The notes below the pieces were generated by a model. The model worked only from the letters and a program-made list of their open reading frames with translations. It ran no database searches and had not been told where the DNA came from. Below, one piece after another: positions 54,313 to 63,142 of a DNA stretch of 64,000 nt. The stretch comes from an uncultured Polaribacter sp. (GTDB lineage Bacteria; Bacteroidota; Bacteroidia; Flavobacteriales; Flavobacteriaceae): contig NZ_CANMHM010000002.1 of NCBI RefSeq assembly GCF_947497695.1, positions 186,001 through 250,000 of the forward strand, given 5' to 3'. The position numbers and the translations under genes are program-made. Position 1 is the first letter of the stretch. Each line of letters opens with the position of its first letter.

Positions 54313-55254
54313 TTAAAACAAGGCTCTTAAACCAATGTTAAAACTTTGCCCTAAACCTGTTGCATTTCCTCTTACAAATTTGCTATATAAAACCTCTAAG
54401 TTTAAAACTTCTGTTAATTGGTATTTACCACCAAAACCCAAAGAAGTAAAGTCTTGTTCAAAATCTCCAAAACGTTGAAAATGTTGTGCAAAAGCTAAAA
54501 TTGTAGATTTATCACTTGGAAAATAACTCATAAAAACACCTGGAGCTAAAACAAAAGTATCGTTAGCAAAACTACCTTCAACTCTATTTCCATTGCTATC
54601 TTCTAAAGAATCATCTCCAAAATGATATTCTGTATTTAACTCTGTAAATAACTGCCAATCTCCACTTGGCAACGTATAATCAAAAAAGAATCTGTTTTGA
54701 AATGTAAATCCATTTTGATCTAAAAACACAGCATTATTAATGATATTCCCTTCAACATCTTTTAATCCTTTTTCTGTTTCTTGATCTATTACAGGAATAT
54801 GAAATGCACTTTGAATAGAAAAATTACCCACACCTTCTATAGGTTGCCATTTTAATGCAGGTGCTATAGATGTTAAGCCATTTACTGAACTAGCATCGTT
54901 ACTAAAACCAAAAACAGAAGTAGCATTTTTACCATTTATTGCATTTGATCTGTATTCTAATAACACACCAACATTTAGCCTCTCATTATCAGAAACACCC
55001 GTAAAAATTTCTAAAGTAGATGTAAAAAAAGTTTCTCTAGGTTTTGTTCTTTTAGTTTCATTTGGCCCAAATAAATCTTCTGTTTCAGTGTATAAATTAT
55101 TAAAAAACTTAATATCCCATTGTCCTTTACTTAATAATTTAGAAGGTGTATAAGTTTGTATGTTACTTTTTGCATTTTCATCATCTTGTGCAACAAAGTT
55201 ATAGCTTAAAAACAATAGTGCTATTAAAACTATTTTAGAAATGTTATTTTTCAT
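54313..55254 (-). CDS. Outer membrane beta-barrel protein of unknown function
   Basis: 313 aa with signal peptide (IVLIALLFLSYNFVAQ) and alternating hydrophobic residues through the whole length, ending in FNIGLRALF, a typical outer-membrane C-terminus with terminal Phe. The pattern of strands joined by short loops suits a small barrel, perhaps of the MetA-pathway transporter-like group. No ligand is indicated. First gene of a minus-strand unit with the GH113-like lipoprotein, and divergent from the FAD oxidoreductase. Confidence 0.75.
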   Translation of the reverse strand: MKNNISKIVLIALLFLSYNFVAQDDENAKSNIQTYTPSKLLSKGQWDIKFFNNLYTETEDLFGPNETKRTKPRETFFTSTLEIFTGVSDNERLNVGVLLEYRSNAINGKNATSVFGFSNDASSVNGLTSIAPALKWQPIEGVGNFSIQSAFHIPVIDQETEKGLKDVEGNIINNAVFLDQNGFTFQNRFFFDYTLPSGDWQLFTELNTEYHFGDDSLEDSNGNRVEGSFANDTFVLAPGVFMSYFPSDKSTILAFAQHFQRFGDFEQDFTSLGFGGKYQLTEVLNLEVLYSKFVRGNATGLGQSFNIGLRALF

Positions 55255-55390
55255 TATGTAATTGATTAATTGTTATGATTAAATTTTTAGATAAGTCTAG
55301 AAGAAATAAATATACTTACAAATATTTTAAATGTTTTTTATTTATAATGATTCTAAATTCAAATAAAAACAAATTTAAATTTTAAGTTCT

Positions 55391-55398
55391 TAACTTTC
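55391..55398 (+). promoter_or_regulatory. Near-consensus -7 box for the FAD oxidoreductase gene
   Basis: TAACTTTC, one base off TAnnTTTG, 31 nt before the ATG at 55430. Weak support. Confidence 0.35.
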
Positions 55399-55429
55399 GA
55401 AACGACATAAAAGCAACAACTATTTAACT

Positions 55430-56776
55430 ATGAAACACATTGTAATTATTGGTAACGGTATTTCTGGAGTTACTGCTGCAAGACATATTAGAAAAAATTC
55501 TGATTCTAAAATAACAATCGTTTCTGCAGAAACCAAATACTTTTTTTCTAGAACAGCACTTATGTATGTATACATGGGACACATGAAGTTTGAGCATACA
55601 CAACCTTATGAAAATTGGTTTTGGGATAAAAATAATATCGAATTAAAAGAAGCTTTTGTTGGCAATATTGATACATCCAAAAAAATATTAAACTTTACAA
55701 ATAGTGAAACACTCACTTATGATACTTTAATTATTGCAACAGGCTCTAAACCAAATAAATTTGGCTGGCCTGGACAAGATTTAGAAGGTGTAATGGGCAT
55801 GTATCATAAACAAGATTTAGAAAAATTAGAAAAATATGCTCCAGATAATAAAACCTGTAAAAGAGCAGTAATTGTTGGTGGAGGATTGATTGGTATTGAA
55901 TTAGCAGAAATGCTAAGAAGTAGAAAGATACCTGTTACGTTTTTAGTACGTGAAACTAGTTTTTGGAATGGTGTTTTACCTGCACAAGAATCTAAAATGA
56001 TAAACAATCATATTAAAGAGCATCATATAGATCTTCGTTTAAACACCAATTTAAAAGAAATTAAAGCAGATGAAAACGGACGCGTAAAATCAATAATAAT
56101 TGAAGAAACAGGCGAAGAAATTCTTTGTGATGTAGTTGGTTTAACTGCTGGTGTAACACCAAATATAGATTTTCTAAAAGATTCTGGTATTGAATTAGGA
56201 CGTGGTGTAAAAGTGAATCGTTTTTTAGAAACAAATATAAAAGATATCTATGCAATAGGTGATTGTGCAGAGCAACATGAAGCCATTGGACAACGTAGAA
56301 ATATAGAAGCAGTTTGGTATACTGGTAGAATGATGGGAGAAACTGTTGCACAAACTATTTGCCATAAAAAAACAGCATACAAGCCAGGACATTGGTTTAA
56401 TTCTGCCAAATTTTTAGATCTAGAATACCAAACTTATGGTTGGGTTTTTAGTGAAAAAGGAAAAAAAGAAAATGAAGCTTATTTTCAATGGCAACATCCA
56501 GTAGATCTAAAATGTATTACCATTTCTTTTGATAAAAATACACATCAATTTTTAGGAATCAATACATTTGGAATTAGAATGCGTCATGAAATTTTTGACA
56601 AATGGTTAACTGAAAACCAACCCATTGAACATGTTTTAGAGTATTTATCAGATGCTAATTTTGACCCTGAGTTTTACAAATTACATGAAGCTGAAATTTT
56701 AGCAAAATTTAACAAAGAAAACAACACCAATATTCTACTAAAAAAGAAAAGTTGGAAACGTATTTTTGCTCGCTAA
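55430..56776 (+). CDS. NAD(P)/FAD-dependent oxidoreductase
   Basis: 448 aa of the class I pyridine nucleotide-disulfide reductase fold. FAD-binding IIGNGISGVTAARHI (5-19), NAD(P)-binding VIVGGGLIGIELAEML (about 147-162) and the second FAD motif IYAIGDCAE (about 284-292) are clear. No CxxxxC redox disulfide follows the first motif, so it is not a disulfide reductase; it is closer to nitrite-reductase-like or rubredoxin-reductase-like enzymes. The ~100 C-terminal residues are less typical. The next gene encodes a membrane 4Fe-4S protein, and the two probably pass electrons between NAD(P)H and the membrane. Confidence 0.9.
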   Translation: MKHIVIIGNGISGVTAARHIRKNSDSKITIVSAETKYFFSRTALMYVYMGHMKFEHTQPYENWFWDKNNIELKEAFVGNIDTSKKILNFTNSETLTYDTLIIATGSKPNKFGWPGQDLEGVMGMYHKQDLEKLEKYAPDNKTCKRAVIVGGGLIGIELAEMLRSRKIPVTFLVRETSFWNGVLPAQESKMINNHIKEHHIDLRLNTNLKEIKADENGRVKSIIIEETGEEILCDVVGLTAGVTPNIDFLKDSGIELGRGVKVNRFLETNIKDIYAIGDCAEQHEAIGQRRNIEAVWYTGRMMGETVAQTICHKKTAYKPGHWFNSAKFLDLEYQTYGWVFSEKGKKENEAYFQWQHPVDLKCITISFDKNTHQFLGINTFGIRMRHEIFDKWLTENQPIEHVLEYLSDANFDPEFYKLHEAEILAKFNKENNTNILLKKKSWKRIFAR

Positions 56777-56831
56777 ACGATTATTTATAGTCATCACAAT
56801 TTTAATTAAAACTCCAAAATATAACACAATT

Positions 56832-58451
56832 TTGAAAATCATAAAACAATCAGGTTTAATCATCTTTTTAATAGGGTTAGCCACTTTTATAGGAATTATA
56901 TTTACAGGTACTTTTAGCCTAACACAATCTGAATTAGATACTTTTATCAAAGAAAAAGGATTTAAAAGTGAGGTAATAAAAACGCAACTAAAAAATACTA
57001 TTGTAGAAAATAAAGATTTAAATATTTTCGAATTTTCAAGTGGAGTAACTACAGCTTTAGAAACCTCTAACAACCATTACAATAAGTTAATTTCTAAATA
57101 CAATTCAGAAAAAAACTGGGCTAAAAAAGGGGAGCAATATCAATATAAAATATCTGATAAACCCCATAGTTTAAGTTTTACACTTGCAAAAAAAGCCGGT
57201 AAAGGTTTTGCGGCAGAAAATACAGCATTGGCTTGGTTTTTAACTTTTGGCCTAGGCATCATTGGAGCATTAATGTTTATTATACCAGATGTTATTTTAT
57301 TAGGAAAACCAGGTATAAAAAATGATGGTATCTTTTTAAATGCAGCAACAAATCGTGGTTGGATTGGTTGGTTTGCTTTTATATTTTTAGTAACCTTTTA
57401 TATTCTTTTATATTTTTATCCAGATTATATAGTAAACTGGGTGTATTTAGTAGATCCTATCAGTATATCAATAAGCGGTAATCCTGCAGGTCAATGGTTT
57501 TTATATGGGTTTTTATACTGTGTTGTTATGACGGTTATGGCTATTAGAATGTATATAAAATATCGCCATAACAAATATCAAATTTTAAGAACTACGTCTG
57601 TTTTATTTTTTCAAATTGTTTTTGCATTCTTAATTCCAGAAATTTTAGTAAGATTTAATAAGCCTTGGTACGATTTTAAAAATGCGTTTCCATTAGATTA
57701 TGATTTTTTCTTTCAATGGAATTTAAAAGAACTTTTAGCAAGTGGTGGTTTTGGTTTATTTATTTTAGTTTGGGGTATTGTTTTAACAATTGTTATTGTG
57801 CCAGTAATGGTCTATTTTTTTGGTAAAAGATGGTATTGTTCTTGGGTTTGTGGTTGTGGTGGTTTGGCAGAAACATTAGGCGATCCTTACAGACAACTTT
57901 CTAGTAAAACCTTACTTTCTTGGAGAGTAGAACGTATTATAATTCATTCTGTACTTATTTTTGTTTTAGTAATGACTGGCTTTGCCCTATATACTTTCTT
58001 TACACAAAAAGGAGTTGTTTTAGGAATACAAACACAAACTATAAAAGATATTTATGGCTTTTTAATAGGATCTATTTTTGCTGGTGTAATTGGTACTGGG
58101 TTCTACCCTATTTTTGGTAATAGAGTTTGGTGTAGATTTGGCTGTCCTTTAGCTGCATATTTAGGTTTTGTACAACGCTTTAAATCTAGATTTAGAATTT
58201 CTACAAATGGAGGCCAATGTATTTCTTGCGGAAATTGCTCTACCTATTGTGAGCAAGGAATTGATGTGAGAGCTTATGCACAAAAAGGTGAGAACATTGT
58301 ACGTTCTAGCTGTGTTGGTTGTGGAGTTTGTTCTGCAGTTTGCCCAAGAGGTGTGTTAAAATTAGAAAACGGTCCAGAAAAAGGTAGAATTAACCCTACA
58401 GAAATTTTATTAGGAAACGATGTAGATTTAATGGAATTGGTAAACAAGTAG
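56832..58451 (+). CDS. Membrane-bound polyferredoxin (NosR/NapH/RdxA-like)
   Basis: 539 aa if the TTG at 56832 is the start (reads as MKIIKQSGLIIFLIGLA). Another TTG at 56766, overlapping the oxidoreductase gene, would give 561 aa; no ATG exists near. An N-terminal helix and a soluble loop are followed by helices around 128-150, 175-195, 218-235, 255-275, 304-330 and 372-420. Cysteines: CSWVCGCGG, CRFGC (434-438), and two ferredoxin motifs, CISCGNCSTYC (463-473) and CVGCGVCSAVC (494-504). The arrangement matches NapH/NosR-type electron carriers. No nos, nap or cytochrome oxidase gene adjoins it. Confidence 0.85.
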   Translation: MKIIKQSGLIIFLIGLATFIGIIFTGTFSLTQSELDTFIKEKGFKSEVIKTQLKNTIVENKDLNIFEFSSGVTTALETSNNHYNKLISKYNSEKNWAKKGEQYQYKISDKPHSLSFTLAKKAGKGFAAENTALAWFLTFGLGIIGALMFIIPDVILLGKPGIKNDGIFLNAATNRGWIGWFAFIFLVTFYILLYFYPDYIVNWVYLVDPISISISGNPAGQWFLYGFLYCVVMTVMAIRMYIKYRHNKYQILRTTSVLFFQIVFAFLIPEILVRFNKPWYDFKNAFPLDYDFFFQWNLKELLASGGFGLFILVWGIVLTIVIVPVMVYFFGKRWYCSWVCGCGGLAETLGDPYRQLSSKTLLSWRVERIIIHSVLIFVLVMTGFALYTFFTQKGVVLGIQTQTIKDIYGFLIGSIFAGVIGTGFYPIFGNRVWCRFGCPLAAYLGFVQRFKSRFRISTNGGQCISCGNCSTYCEQGIDVRAYAQKGENIVRSSCVGCGVCSAVCPRGVLKLENGPEKGRINPTEILLGNDVDLMELVNK

Positions 58452-58500
58452 TGAGTAAAGATTGTATTTAATTTTAATAAGCAACTCTAAAAATAGTCAT

Positions 58501-58508
58501 TAATTTTG
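58501..58508 (+). promoter_or_regulatory. Possible -7 box for the YwqK-type operon
   Basis: TAATTTTG, but 110 nt before the ATG at 58619. An inverted repeat GTCTA / TAGAC with a 4-nt centre lies at 58567-58580 between them. Confidence 0.3.
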
Positions 58509-58618
58509 TAGGATTCCAAAACAAATTACACACATAAAAATCATTTTTAAACTTTATAAACAAACAGTCTAAACATAGACAGCTGTGTAATTAATGTATT
58601 GAAAGATAAAACATAGTA

Positions 58619-59530
58619 ATGAAACATTTTATATTAATTTTCTTTTTACTGTTGATGATTCCCCCTCTTTTTTCACAAAAAAAATATGTGAAAAAATACT
58701 TTGAGAATGGTTCAATAAGAGAAGAAGGTTGGTTATTAAATCATAAAAAAAGTAATTATTGGCTAACATATCATCCAAATAACAAAATTGCTTCTAAAGG
58801 AAATTATAAAAAAGGATTCAAAGATGGTTTTTGGTATTTTTATAACGAAAATGGCAGCATAAAAAATAAAGGAACTTTTTTTAATGGGGCTAAAATTCTT
58901 TTTTGGGAAAATTATAATGAAGATGGTTTAAAAGTTTCGGAAGGAAATTATGTAAACAATTTAAAAAATGGTTTTTGGTATTTTTACCACTCTAATAAAA
59001 ATGTTGCCGAAAAAGGATGGTTTAAAAATGGTTTAAAAACTAAAATTTGGCATGCTTTCCATAAAAATAAACAGCTAAAATTTAAAGAAAACTTTAAAAA
59101 CAACAAACCTGTTGGGTTTTGGACTACTTTTTATAATAACGGAAAAAAAGAAAGTGAAGGAAATTATAATGAAGGTTTAAAGGTTAATTATTGGAAATTT
59201 TACTACAAAAATGGTGCTCTAAAAAAAGAAGGAACTTTTAAAGATAATTTAGAAACCAAATATTGGTATTTTTACGCCCAAAATTCATCCAAAGAAAAAG
59301 AAGGACATTTTAAAAAAGGATTAAAAAATGATTGGTGGTCTTTTTATAATGATAAAGGTTTTGTAAAACACAAATGCCAACTTAAAGATAATCAAAAAAA
59401 TGGGTACTGCTTAATCTACCAAGAACAACAATTGATAAAAGCATCCAAATACAAAGAAGGTAAGAAATTAAAAGAATGGACAGACTTTTCTACTTTTAAA
59501 GATGAAAACAGTCTCAATGATTTAAGATGA
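58619..59530 (+). CDS. MORN-like YwqK-family repeat protein, exported
   Basis: 303 aa. Signal peptide (MKHFILIFFLLLMIPPLFS) followed by about ten repeats of roughly 23 residues with the core G-x-x-x-x-G-x-(F/Y)-W-x-F-Y-x-x-N, the MORN-like pattern of the YwqK family. Some annotation pipelines call this family an antitoxin, but no toxin is adjacent. Secreted repeat proteins like this often act in envelope contacts. The start of the first glycosyltransferase overlaps its end by 4 nt, so they are co-translated. Confidence 0.82.
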   Translation: MKHFILIFFLLLMIPPLFSQKKYVKKYFENGSIREEGWLLNHKKSNYWLTYHPNNKIASKGNYKKGFKDGFWYFYNENGSIKNKGTFFNGAKILFWENYNEDGLKVSEGNYVNNLKNGFWYFYHSNKNVAEKGWFKNGLKTKIWHAFHKNKQLKFKENFKNNKPVGFWTTFYNNGKKESEGNYNEGLKVNYWKFYYKNGALKKEGTFKDNLETKYWYFYAQNSSKEKEGHFKKGLKNDWWSFYNDKGFVKHKCQLKDNQKNGYCLIYQEQQLIKASKYKEGKKLKEWTDFSTFKDENSLNDLR

Positions 59531-60222
59531 TACAACCAATTATTAAAGTTATTATCCCTGCTTATAATGAGCAAGATTCCATAGCAAATGTTATTAATGA
59601 CATTCCTAAAATTGTTACTGAAATTATTGTAATCAGTAACAATTCTTCAGATAATACAGTAATCAATGCAAAAAATGCAGGAGCTTCTGTTTTATCAGAA
59701 AACAGAAAAGGTTATGGTTACGCATGTTTAAAAGGCATGGATTACATCAGTAAGCAAAAAATAAAACCAGATATTATTGTTTTTTTAGATGGCGATTATT
59801 CTGATTACCCAGAACAACTTACAGAAATTATTGACCCAATTATAAACAATAATATAGATTTTGTCATTGGTGCTCGTGTTAAAGAATTAAGAGAAAATGG
59901 TGCGATGACACCACAACAAATTTTTGGTAATTGGCTGGCAACTTTTTTAATGAAACTGTTTTTTGGAGCAAAATTTACGGATTTAGGACCTTTTAGAGCA
60001 ATAAAATACAATAAGTTATTAGCTTTAAATATGGAAGACAAAACCTATGGTTGGACTGTTGAAATGCAGCTAAAAGCGTTAAAACAAAAATTAAGTTATA
60101 CAGAAATACCTATGAAATATAGAAATAGAATAGGTGTATCAAAAGTTTCTGGTACAGTAAAAGGTAGTATCTTTGCTGGTGTTAAAATATTAGGTTGGAT
60201 TTTTAAATACAGTTTCAAATAA
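59527..60222 (+). CDS. GT2 glycosyltransferase, DPM1-like
   Basis: 231 aa. VIIPAYNEQDSIANVI at 8-23 and metal-binding FLDGDYSD (86-93, D88/D90) define a GT-A family-2 enzyme. Size and the FGNWLATFLMKLFFG, LGPFRA and GWTVEMQLKAL blocks resemble dolichyl/polyprenyl-phosphate sugar synthases. It probably moves a sugar onto a polyprenyl phosphate, giving a donor for the membrane GT-C enzyme two genes downstream. Overlaps both neighbours: ATGA with the repeat protein, and a one-base overlap with the next gene. Confidence 0.9.
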   Translation: MIQPIIKVIIPAYNEQDSIANVINDIPKIVTEIIVISNNSSDNTVINAKNAGASVLSENRKGYGYACLKGMDYISKQKIKPDIIVFLDGDYSDYPEQLTEIIDPIINNNIDFVIGARVKELRENGAMTPQQIFGNWLATFLMKLFFGAKFTDLGPFRAIKYNKLLALNMEDKTYGWTVEMQLKALKQKLSYTEIPMKYRNRIGVSKVSGTVKGSIFAGVKILGWIFKYSFK

Positions 60223-61712
60223 TGGTTTTAGAGTACATTGTCATTTTTATTTATTCAATTTCGCTATTGCTTATTTTTATGTATGCATTGGCACAATTAA
60301 ACTTACTTTTTAACTACATAAAAGCTAATAAAAAAGTAAATAATTCAGAAAAATTTGATTTTTCTAATTCAATAGAAATTCCTTTTGTAACCATACAACT
60401 CCCTGTTTATAATGAATTGTATGTTATGGAACGTCTGTTAAAAAACATTGCAAAACTAGAATATCCAAGGGAAAAATTAGAAATTCAGGTTTTAGATGAT
60501 TCTACTGATGAATCTGTTGAAATGACTGCTCAACTAATTCAAGAAATTAAAAATCAAGGAATAGATATTCAACATATTAGAAGAACTAATAGGCAAGGTT
60601 TTAAAGCAGGTGCTTTAAAAGAAGGATTAAAAATTGCAAAAGGAGAATTTATTGCCATTTTTGATGCCGATTTTTTACCAAAATCAGATTGGTTGTATAA
60701 AACAGTTCCTTATTTTAAGGATCCTAAAATTGGGGTTGTACAAACAAGATGGGGACATATCAATAGAAATTACTCTACACTTACCAAAATACAAGCTTTT
60801 GCTTTAGATGCCCATTTTACGCTAGAACAAGTAGGCAGAAATAGTAAAGGTCATTTTATAAACTTTAATGGTACTGCAGGTTTATGGAGAAAAGAATGTA
60901 TTTATGATGCAGGAAATTGGGAAGGAGATACATTAACAGAAGATTTAGACTTAAGCTATAGAGCTCAATTAAAAAATTGGAAATTTAAATATTTAGTAGA
61001 TGTTGAAACTCCAGCAGAATTACCTGTAATAATTAGTGCAGCAAGATCACAACAATTTCGATGGAATAAAGGTGGTGCAGAAAATTTTCAGAAAATGATG
61101 AAACGGGTTATTACTAGCAAAAACGTTTCCTTTAAAACAAAAGTTCATAGTTTATTACATTTATTAAACAGCTCTATGTTTACCTGTATTTTCTTGGTTG
61201 CAGTTTTAAGCATACCAATGTTATATATTAAAAACGAGTATACCCATTTAAAATATTATTTTTATGTAATGAGCTTTTTTGTAATTAGTTCATTGATATT
61301 TTTTGTTTGTTATTGGCACATGTTTAAAAGTATTTATGGTGGTGGTTTTGTAAAATTTATTAAATATATTGGCTCATTTTTCACATTCTTTTCTATTGCC
61401 ATGGGATTTTCTTTACACAATACAATTGCAGTGTTAGAAGGTCATTTTGGTAAAAAAAGTGAGTTTATTAGAACTCCAAAATTTAATATCGGTACTTTAA
61501 AAGATGGCTGGAAAACCAATAAATACATTAAAAAAAAGCCATCTATTCATGTAGTTTTAGAGGGTATATTGGCTATTTATTTTGTTTTTGGAATGTACAG
61601 TGCTTTTATTGTTGGAAACCAAGGAGGTGATTTTGGTTTATTTCCATTTCATTTAATGCTATTTATTGGTTTTAGTTACGTGTTTTTTAAATCTATATTT
61701 TCTAAAGCCTAG
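60222..61712 (+). CDS. GT2 membrane glycosyltransferase, CESA-like
   Basis: 496 aa. One N-terminal helix (about 4-30), then a cytoplasmic GT-A domain with VLDDSTDES (90-98), FDAD (147-150), TEDLDLSYR (239-247) and QQFRW (277-281), all four elements of the processive-type D, DxD, TED, QxxRW set. Membrane helices follow around 310-330, 340-363, 375-400, 445-465 and 475-492. Cellulose synthase, hyaluronan synthase and ceramide glucosyltransferase relatives share this layout. The product may be an extracellular polysaccharide or a glycolipid. Confidence 0.92.
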   Translation: MVLEYIVIFIYSISLLLIFMYALAQLNLLFNYIKANKKVNNSEKFDFSNSIEIPFVTIQLPVYNELYVMERLLKNIAKLEYPREKLEIQVLDDSTDESVEMTAQLIQEIKNQGIDIQHIRRTNRQGFKAGALKEGLKIAKGEFIAIFDADFLPKSDWLYKTVPYFKDPKIGVVQTRWGHINRNYSTLTKIQAFALDAHFTLEQVGRNSKGHFINFNGTAGLWRKECIYDAGNWEGDTLTEDLDLSYRAQLKNWKFKYLVDVETPAELPVIISAARSQQFRWNKGGAENFQKMMKRVITSKNVSFKTKVHSLLHLLNSSMFTCIFLVAVLSIPMLYIKNEYTHLKYYFYVMSFFVISSLIFFVCYWHMFKSIYGGGFVKFIKYIGSFFTFFSIAMGFSLHNTIAVLEGHFGKKSEFIRTPKFNIGTLKDGWKTNKYIKKKPSIHVVLEGILAIYFVFGMYSAFIVGNQGGDFGLFPFHLMLFIGFSYVFFKSIFSKA

Positions 61713-63088
61713 TGTCTTTTTTTTCAAAATATAAAAATGTATTGCTCCTATTAATTAGCAGTATTCTTTATTTTATTTTCGCCTATTTTTTAGAAAGAAC
61801 TGATTTTAACAAACTTCTGTTTTTATGGTTTTCTCTTTTTTGCTGTTTCTATTTTTTAATCAAAAGTAAAACCCTACAAATTTCAACTTTAATTGGTTTA
61901 GTGGTACTTTTTAGGTTAATATTCCTTTTTGCAATCCCCAATTTATCACAAGATTTTTATAGATTTATTTGGGATGGACGCATGCTTTTAGAAGGATTCA
62001 ATCCTTATTTATCATTACCAAAAACCTTTATAGAACAAGGTAAACAACCTATTTTTGATGCTTACAATTTGTATGCAGGAATGGGGGAAATGAATGGGAG
62101 CCATTATACCAATTACCCACCAATAAACCAACTTTGTTTTTTAATTGCTGCTTTATTTGCAAGTAAAAGTCTTTTAGGATCTATCATTGTTTTAAGGTTG
62201 ATTATTATTCTTGCTGATATTGGAATTCTTTATTTTGGTAAAAAAATATTAGAACGCATAAACTTGCCTGTAAAAAACATTTTTTTGTACGCTCTAAACC
62301 CCTTTATAATTATAGAAATGACAGGCAATTTACATTTTGAACCTGTGATGTTATTTTTCTTAGTCTTTAGTTTGTACAAATTACAGCAACAAAAATGGAT
62401 TTGGGCAGCAATTTTATTAGCATGTTCTATATCTGTAAAATTAATTCCGTTGTTATTTTTGCCTTTGTTTTTTCAATGGTTTGTAAAAAATAAATCAGTA
62501 ACAAAATGGATTCCTGCCTCTGTAGAAATGACAAAATTAATGGGTTTTTATAGCATTATTATAGCAACAACCATCCTCTTATTTCTTCCTTTTTATTCCT
62601 CTGAATTTATAGACAACTACACCAATTCTGTAGGTTTATGGTTTAGAAATTTTGAATTTAATGCCAGTTTCTATTATATTTTTAGAGAAATTGGCTATTT
62701 GTTTAGAGGTTATAATGAAATTGCAATTATTGGTAAAATAATGCCATTTTTAACAATTGTATTTTTAATTATTATTACTTTTTACAGAAAAAATAAATCA
62801 ATGATTGAGTTGATAACAGCACTTTTATTTGGTTTATGTTTCTATTATTTTACAGCTACAACTGTGCATCCTTGGTACTTGGCAACCCCGTTAATTTTAT
62901 GTGTATTTACAAAATATCGTTTTCCTATAATTTGGACCATTGTAATCATTTTCAGTTATCAAGCATATTCAAACATACCTTGGACAGAAAACCTATATTT
63001 TGTAGCTTTAGAATATACAATACTTTATGGTTTTATAATTTTTGAACTTCTAAAGAAACCTAAGAATTTTAATATCGAAAATAGTTAA
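61712..63088 (+). CDS. GT-C-fold membrane glycosyltransferase, mannosyltransferase-like
   Basis: 458 aa, GTG start overlapping the previous stop (TAGTG). About ten to twelve hydrophobic segments; the first loop after helix 3 holds SQDFYRFIWDGRMLLEG, with acidic residues typical of the GT-C catalytic loop, followed by NYPPINQ, which is often seen in DUF2029/GT87-like and PMT-like proteins. It would use a polyprenyl-phosphate sugar donor, which the DPM1-like enzyme of the same operon could supply. The acceptor is unknown. Confidence 0.85.
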   Translation: MSFFSKYKNVLLLLISSILYFIFAYFLERTDFNKLLFLWFSLFCCFYFLIKSKTLQISTLIGLVVLFRLIFLFAIPNLSQDFYRFIWDGRMLLEGFNPYLSLPKTFIEQGKQPIFDAYNLYAGMGEMNGSHYTNYPPINQLCFLIAALFASKSLLGSIIVLRLIIILADIGILYFGKKILERINLPVKNIFLYALNPFIIIEMTGNLHFEPVMLFFLVFSLYKLQQQKWIWAAILLACSISVKLIPLLFLPLFFQWFVKNKSVTKWIPASVEMTKLMGFYSIIIATTILLFLPFYSSEFIDNYTNSVGLWFRNFEFNASFYYIFREIGYLFRGYNEIAIIGKIMPFLTIVFLIIITFYRKNKSMIELITALLFGLCFYYFTATTVHPWYLATPLILCVFTKYRFPIIWTIVIIFSYQAYSNIPWTENLYFVALEYTILYGFIIFELLKKPKNFNIENS

Positions 63089-63142
63089 TTTACAATGCTA
63101 TCTTATAGGATTTTTGTATTTTAGATTTTAATTTTCGAATGA

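Noticed and set aside
58619..59530. Toxin-antitoxin module, from the YwqK family name
   Set aside because: No toxin gene is adjacent, the protein has a signal peptide, and it is coupled to glycosyltransferases. The antitoxin label is only a family name.
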